A stretch of DNA of 64,000 nt, from the NCBI GenBank assembly GCA_026225395.1, contig JAMFSR010000026.1, positions 1-64,000 of the forward strand, written 5' to 3'. Every line of letters begins with the position of its first letter. The stretch's first letter is position 1. Below the pieces are notes generated by a model, which worked only from the letters and a program-made list of their open reading frames with translations, was not told the origin of the DNA and made no database searches. Positions 59,781 to 64,000 of the stretch are shown here, in pieces. The translations under genes were made by a program, and so were the position numbers. This DNA is from Granulicella sapmiensis (lineage in GTDB: Bacteria > Acidobacteriota > Terriglobia > Terriglobales > Acidobacteriaceae).

Positions 59781-62226
59781 ATGACAACCCCGATGTTCTC
59801 TTTCCATTTGACGAAATGGTTCCAGCCTCTATCGCTGCTGGCTGCGCTAGTGCCTTTCGCTTGCGCGCAATCCTTGCAAGCGCAGGCCACAGCGCAGGTT
59901 ACGCGAACCCCGACGGGCCTGCATCTGGCAGCGGCCGGCGGCTCGGTCGATGTTGAAATGTATGCGCCCAACTTGTTGCATGTCGATGCACAAGTAAAGA
60001 ACAAACCCAGCCCGTCCACTTCCATCTTCGATCCTGCCCTGAAGCCCGCGGAGGGCTTCAAGGTCAGCGTGCAGATCCAGAATGCAACCGCTCAAATTGT
60101 CACCGAGAAGATGACGGTATCCGTTTCGCTTGCCGATCCCATCTCCATCTCGGTTCTCGATAGGACAGGGACGAAGTTGATCGAGGAGTCCAACCCACTC
60201 GGTGCAGCGCGGGGCAAGAGGGTCGTCTTCGTTCATGCACCGTATGAAAATCTCTACGGCATGCGCGGTCTCGACATTCAGGACAACAGCAATACACTAC
60301 TGCGCAACAACGGCGCCCTTATCGCCGCCGGCGCACAAGGAGACGGAGGCGCGCCATTCTTCTTCACCACGAAATACGGTGTCGTCGTCGACTCCGACGG
60401 CGGCGGCTTCTATACGCAGGATGACAACATTCTTCTCCGCGACGGCTCAAGAAGCGAGTTGGAATACTTTGTCTGCGTCGGCCCTCCGATGGAGGTCATA
60501 TCCGGGCTTGCCACTGTGACCGGCCGCCCACCCATGCCGCCCAAGTGGACTCTTGGGTTCATCAACAGCCAGTTGGGGGGACGACCAGACAGAGATCGAG
60601 CATCTCACAGTCACCTATCGCCAAAAGCACATCCCTATCGATGCCTTCACGCTCGACTACGACTGGAAGGCATGGGGGGAAGACAATTATGGCGAGTGGC
60701 GTTGGAACAGTACTTCGGGCCCCGGTAACGTGGCGCCGAACAAGTTTCCGGGCGGAGCCGACGGCTCATTCGCCGCTGAGATGCGTCAGCAGGGGATCAA
60801 GCTCACCGGCATCCTCAAGCCTCGCCTTGTGATGACAAACGTCGACATCCCGCCAACGCTGCATACAGCCTCGGCCTACGCAGAGGCGCATAACTTCTGG
60901 TATCCCAACGAACCTGCCGTGCTGGACGGCGGCGCGAATCGCCCTACGCGCGATGTGAACTTTGCTCTGCCCGAGGCGCGCACCTGGTTCTGGGATCACC
61001 TCAAGGATGCCTTCAATTCCGGAATGATCGGCTGGTGGAACGACGAAGCTGATCACACCTGGTTGCAGGACAGCACCACGATGGACTTCAACAACTTCCA
61101 GTTCTTCAACATGGGCCGCATGCTCTATGACGGCCAGCGCAGCATCTCCAATCTGCGTGTCTGGTCGCTCAACCGCAACTACTACCTTGGCGCGCAGCGC
61201 TACGGTTATGCGGAGTGGTCCGGCGATACTCAAACGGGTTTCGTCAGCATGCAGCATCAGCGTGCCCGTATGCTGGCGACGCTCGATATCGGAGAGCCGC
61301 ATTGGGGCATGGATGTTGGCGGCTTCGTTGGCCGCCCGTCACCGGAGAACTACGCTCGCTGGATCGAGTTTGCAACCTTTGTCCCCATCGACCGCGTCCA
61401 CGGCACCTTCAACCAAAAGCGCCAACCTTGGGTGTACGGCCCGGTAGCGGAAAACGCCGCAACACAGGCCATTCGTTTCCGCTACAAGCTTCTGCCATAT
61501 ATCTATTCCTTTGAGCGGCAAGCTACGGAGACTGGGGTCGGTATAGTCCGTCCGCTTTTCTGGGCGTTCCCCAATGACGGAAACGTCGCCGACGATTCAA
61601 ATGCATGGATGTTCGGCGACTCGCTGCTCGCCGCTCCCGTTCTCTCCCCCGGCGCAACCAGCGAAAAGATCTATCTCCCTGCAGGCATTTGGTTCGATTA
61701 CTTCCGAGGCACAAAGATCGTCGGTGGCCGCACCATCGACTACACGGTCGATCCCAACACCTGGGCCGACATGCCTCTCTTCGTACATGAGGGGGGCATC
61801 ATCGCATCCCAGCCCGTCATGGACTACGTCGATCAGCACCCCGTGAAAGAAGTTACCCTGGACTTCTTCCCGGGGCAGGGAACAAGCCGCTTCATCTCCT
61901 ACGACGATGACGGCACAACATACGCCTACGAAAAAGGCGCCTACTACCGGCAGGTGATTGAGATGACCTCGGCCGCCGAAGCCACAAAGATCGATTTCGC
62001 CGCTCCCACGGGTACATTCGAGTCTGCACTAAAGTTCTACGTTCTCAAAGTCCACCAGCACCCTGCAAAGAAGTTGCACATGGAAGCGGATCTGCCGAAG
62101 GTAGCGTCCGAGGAGACTCTCTCCGCCTGTTCCGCCGCTTGCTGGACGCAGGGCAAGGACCAGTTCGGTGTCTTTGTGGAAGCAAAGGTCCCCGCTGGGC
62201 ACGCTTTCAGCTTCTCTTTGCGCTGA
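59781..62226 (+). pseudogene. GH31 alpha-glycosidase, frameshifted, secreted
   Basis: Start ATG 59781 (MTTPMFSFH) follows GAGGAAA. A signal peptide ends near FACAQ. The GH31 N-terminal sandwich (ENLYGMRGLDIQDNSN) leads to PPKWTLGFINSQ. There the frame is lost at TTGGGGGG (60573-60580) and resumes one frame over as GDDQTEIEHLTV. One extra T or G explains it, and the corrected length is about 814 aa. The second frame has the nucleophile region IGWWNDEADHTW (Asp codon 61042-61044), WSGDTQTGF with the acid/base Asp, and the C-terminal sandwich to HAFSFSLR. Substrate could be alpha-glucosides, alpha-xylosides or alpha-galactosides. The break may be a sequencing error in a G run. It is last in the 55.4-kb operon. 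Confidence 0.87.
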
Positions 62227-62276
62227 AAACATTGACCGCTGTTTGGATAATTGACCAGGTAGAGGTCGATGGTCAC

Positions 62277-63335
62277 TTACAGAGGGCGTCCGTGCCGCTT
62301 TTTTGCAGGCCGACCATACTGCGCCTCGTCCGTCGGAGGGGCCACTGAATCTCTCAGCCTCAAAGCTGTCTTCAGTACGATATTTTTCGCAGGACTTGTA
62401 TCGCCTTGTCTGCGGTCTAGCAATAATCGTGCAGCTGCTGATCCCAGTTGGTAGCCTGATTGGGAAACAGACGAGAGGGAAGGATTCGTCGTTTCGCAAA
62501 GATCCATATCATCGAAGCCCATGATCGAAACATCTTCCGGGCATCGAAGTCCTGATTCGCGGACGGCAAGCAAAGCTCCCAGCGCCATCATGTCATTACT
62601 TGCGAAAATTGCAGTAGGGCGAGGAATCAGCCGGAGTAAAATAGTGGCCTTGGCATGTCCGCCTTGCTTATCGAATGTTGTTTCTTGCATGTATTCAGGC
62701 GGCATCGGAATCTTCGCTTGCTTCAGCGCGCGCTTAAAACCTGCAAGGCGATCTTTCGCGTTGGTCAGGTGCAATGGTCCAGTGATGATTCCCAGCCTCG
62801 TGTGTCCCAATTCAAGTAGATGCCGTGTTGCGTTATAAGATCCCGCCTCGTGGTTAGCGGTCACACTGTCACCACTCCAATTTCTGGGGAGACGGTCAAC
62901 GCATACCACGCCGGCTCCTGATCTCCGATACGACTCCGCTTGCGCCGTAAGGTCGCTGAAGTTCGACGGGATGACGATCAGGCCGGCCGGGAGGTAGGTC
63001 CTCAATTCGTTGAGTTGAATGATCTCTTTGGAGTGGTCGTTATCTGAATTGCACAGAATCAGGCGATATCCGTTGGAGAACGCTACGTCTTCCGCACCGC
63101 GGACGACGGCAGGGAAGAATGGGTTTAAAATATCGGGAATAATCATCCCGATCATGTTCGTCGTTTCGCGACGCAGACCACGCGCGAGCTGGCTTGGTTG
63201 ATATCCAACCGCTTGCACGGCTTCGAGTACCCGCGCACGCTTGCTTTCACTCACCTTCGCTGAGTTGTTCAGAACGTTTGAGACCGTTCCCAAGGAAACG
63301 CCTGCCATTCTGGCGATTTCCTGAATATTAGCCAA
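62277..63335 (-). CDS. LacI-family transcription regulator (second)
   Basis: The TTG start (LANIQEIARMAGVS) has AGGAAA about 9 bases upstream and fits the N-terminal LacI consensus; the longer frame to 63578 is promoter DNA. The 352-aa protein has the HTH (IQEIARMAGVSLGTVSNVLN), hinge (PSQLARGLRRE) and effector domain (NMIGMIIPDILNPFF, VSIMGFDDMDLCE). It is divergent from a third TonB receptor gene, the usual pairing for local control, and two TGAAA/TTTCA palindromes lie between them. Those sites differ from the TGGRTAA set, so this regulator probably serves its own operon. No signal for its sugar is visible. Confidence 0.92.
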   Translation of the reverse strand: MANIQEIARMAGVSLGTVSNVLNNSAKVSESKRARVLEAVQAVGYQPSQLARGLRRETTNMIGMIIPDILNPFFPAVVRGAEDVAFSNGYRLILCNSDNDHSKEIIQLNELRTYLPAGLIVIPSNFSDLTAQAESYRRSGAGVVCVDRLPRNWSGDSVTANHEAGSYNATRHLLELGHTRLGIITGPLHLTNAKDRLAGFKRALKQAKIPMPPEYMQETTFDKQGGHAKATILLRLIPRPTAIFASNDMMALGALLAVRESGLRCPEDVSIMGFDDMDLCETTNPSLSSVSQSGYQLGSAAARLLLDRRQGDTSPAKNIVLKTALRLRDSVAPPTDEAQYGRPAKKRHGRPL

Positions 63336-63412
63336 TGGCGCATTTTCCTTTCGGTCAGAGAGTTCAACCGCGAAACTTCGCGATCTAAAAGCACTAACTT
63401 TAACAACATTTT

Positions 63413-63424
63413 TGAAACATTTCA
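63413..63424. promoter_or_regulatory. Second LacI-type palindrome, lacI-proximal
   Basis: TGAAACATTTCA has TGAAA/TTTCA arms. It lies 78 bp upstream of the LacI start and may give autoregulation. Confidence 0.5.
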
Positions 63425-63563
63425 GCGCTTCGCGAGGCCAAATCTGCGGAATAATCCCTTGTCTTGAATGCCACAAATCCGCCGTAATCAGGATACCGCG
63501 CAGCGTACCCCAAAAAATATCTTGACAAAGACGATGACTCCGAACTACGTTGTTGCCTGAAAT

Positions 63564-63579
63564 TTTGAAAGGTTTCAAA
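63564..63579. promoter_or_regulatory. LacI-type operator upstream of the third TonB receptor
   Basis: TTTGAAAGGTTTCAAA has full TTTGAAA/TTTCAAA arms around GG and lies 65 bp upstream of the receptor start. LacI-family proteins often use TGAAA-type palindromes. Confidence 0.6.
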
Positions 63580-63643
63580 AATTTTTCAAGATAGCGTCAT
63601 CTGCGGTCAAAAGAAAAATACGCTGCAGTAAGGAGCATGCAAC

Positions 63644-64000
63644 ATGAACGTCCTTCGCCACTGCCTCTCGTCCTCGAAAGTCCTCGGAATCTTTCTCGTT
63701 GTTTTGTTCGCCGCTTGCTTGGGCAACTTCGCAAATGCCCAGGCGACGAATGCCCAGATGTCCGGCAAGGTGGTTGACTCATCCGGAGCCGCAATTCCTA
63801 ATGCAACGGTCGAAGTGATCAATACAGGAACCGGCATGAATCGCACCGCTTCCACGTCGGCCACTGGCGAGTATGTCATTCCTTCTCTGCCGAGCGGAAC
63901 GTACAGCTTGAAAAGTGTTGTGACCGGCTTCAAAACTTATGCTCAATCCGGGATCGTTCTGGAGGACGGACAGAATGCTCGCGTGGATGTCGTCCTACAA
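63644..64000 (+). CDS. TonB-dependent receptor N-terminus, cut by the right edge
   Basis: The frame from ATG 63644 runs open to the last base, 119 residues visible. AAGGAG (63629-63634) sits nine bases before it. A signal segment (VLGIFLVVLFAACLGNFANA) is followed by a carboxypeptidase-regulatory-like beta domain (MSGKVVDSSGAAIPNATVEV, GEYVIPSLPSGTYSLKSV), as in the two other receptors of the window. Its plug and barrel are outside. It is divergently controlled with the second LacI. Confidence 0.85.
   Translation, partial: MNVLRHCLSSSKVLGIFLVVLFAACLGNFANAQATNAQMSGKVVDSSGAAIPNATVEVINTGTGMNRTASTSATGEYVIPSLPSGTYSLKSVVTGFKTYAQSGIVLEDGQNARVDVVLQ

Noticed and set aside
60553..60728. Programmed frameshift in GH31
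   Set aside because: No stop-codon slip context or downstream stem-loop was seen; a single indel is simpler.
62243..62256. TGGATAATTGACCA as a possible twelfth operator
   Set aside because: It lies between two convergent gene ends and its right arm does not match.

Overview
The window looks like part of a chromosome of a soil-type Acidobacteriota (Acidobacteriaceae-like). The evidence is Oar-like TonB-dependent receptors with an N-terminal carboxypeptidase-regulatory-like domain, a VWFA-related acidobacterial protein, a giant NHL/MBG-repeat protein, many secreted or Tat-exported carbohydrate enzymes, and moderately high GC. No plasmid, phage or CRISPR features were seen, and no tRNA or rRNA was recognised. 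The taxonomic call is an inference from gene content.

Layout. (1) 1-15 kb: the 3' part of a giant repeat protein (at least 4096 aa, open at the left edge), a small outer-membrane barrel protein, an NTF2-like protein and a secreted M28 peptidase. (2) 15.0-16.25 kb: about 1.2 kb with no gene I can recognise. (3) 16.25-26.1 kb, minus strand: a polysaccharide-utilisation cluster, in transcription order TonB receptor, DUF2961/GH172-like, GH2, endonuclease/exonuclease/phosphatase-fold protein and GH29. Four of these five genes carry a frameshift or stop. (4) 26.9-30.6 kb, plus strand: an ADP-heptose-type operon (PfkB kinase, nucleotidyltransferase, epimerase) ending in a mutarotase-like gene. (5) 30.6-37.1 kb: FucP-type symporter, GH105, GH92 and a LacI regulator. 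(6) 37.4-46.8 kb: a plus-strand operon of a Tat-exported helical protein, an SGNH hydrolase, GH42 and a 1.3-kaa putative glycosidase. (7) 46.8-54.9 kb: VWFA-related protein, a second Tat-exported helical protein and a second intact TonB receptor. (8) 55.4-62.2 kb: an orphan 943-aa secreted protein, a second SGNH hydrolase and GH31 (frameshifted). (9) 62.3-64 kb: a second LacI gene divergent from a third TonB receptor cut by the right edge.

How it fits together. Eleven copies of a 16-bp imperfect palindrome, consensus TGGRTAASGTTATCCA, lie in the promoter regions of nearly every transcription unit between 16 and 62 kb, including the ADP-heptose operon, and I saw none in the unrelated first 15 kb. 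The site has the form of a LacI-family operator and the LacI gene at 36.07 kb sits in the middle of the set, so I infer one regulon spanning about 45 kb. The enzyme set (alpha-mannosidase, beta-galactosidases, alpha-fucosidase, unsaturated-uronyl hydrolase, GH31, esterase-like SGNH proteins, FucP transporter) suggests an acidic plant or microbial heteropolysaccharide containing mannose, galactose, fucose and uronic acid. At least four large proteins here have no family I can name and are the best candidates for new enzymes.

The main caveat is that five indels and one nonsense codon break five genes. Several of the indels fall in short homopolymers, so they may be sequencing errors rather than real decay.
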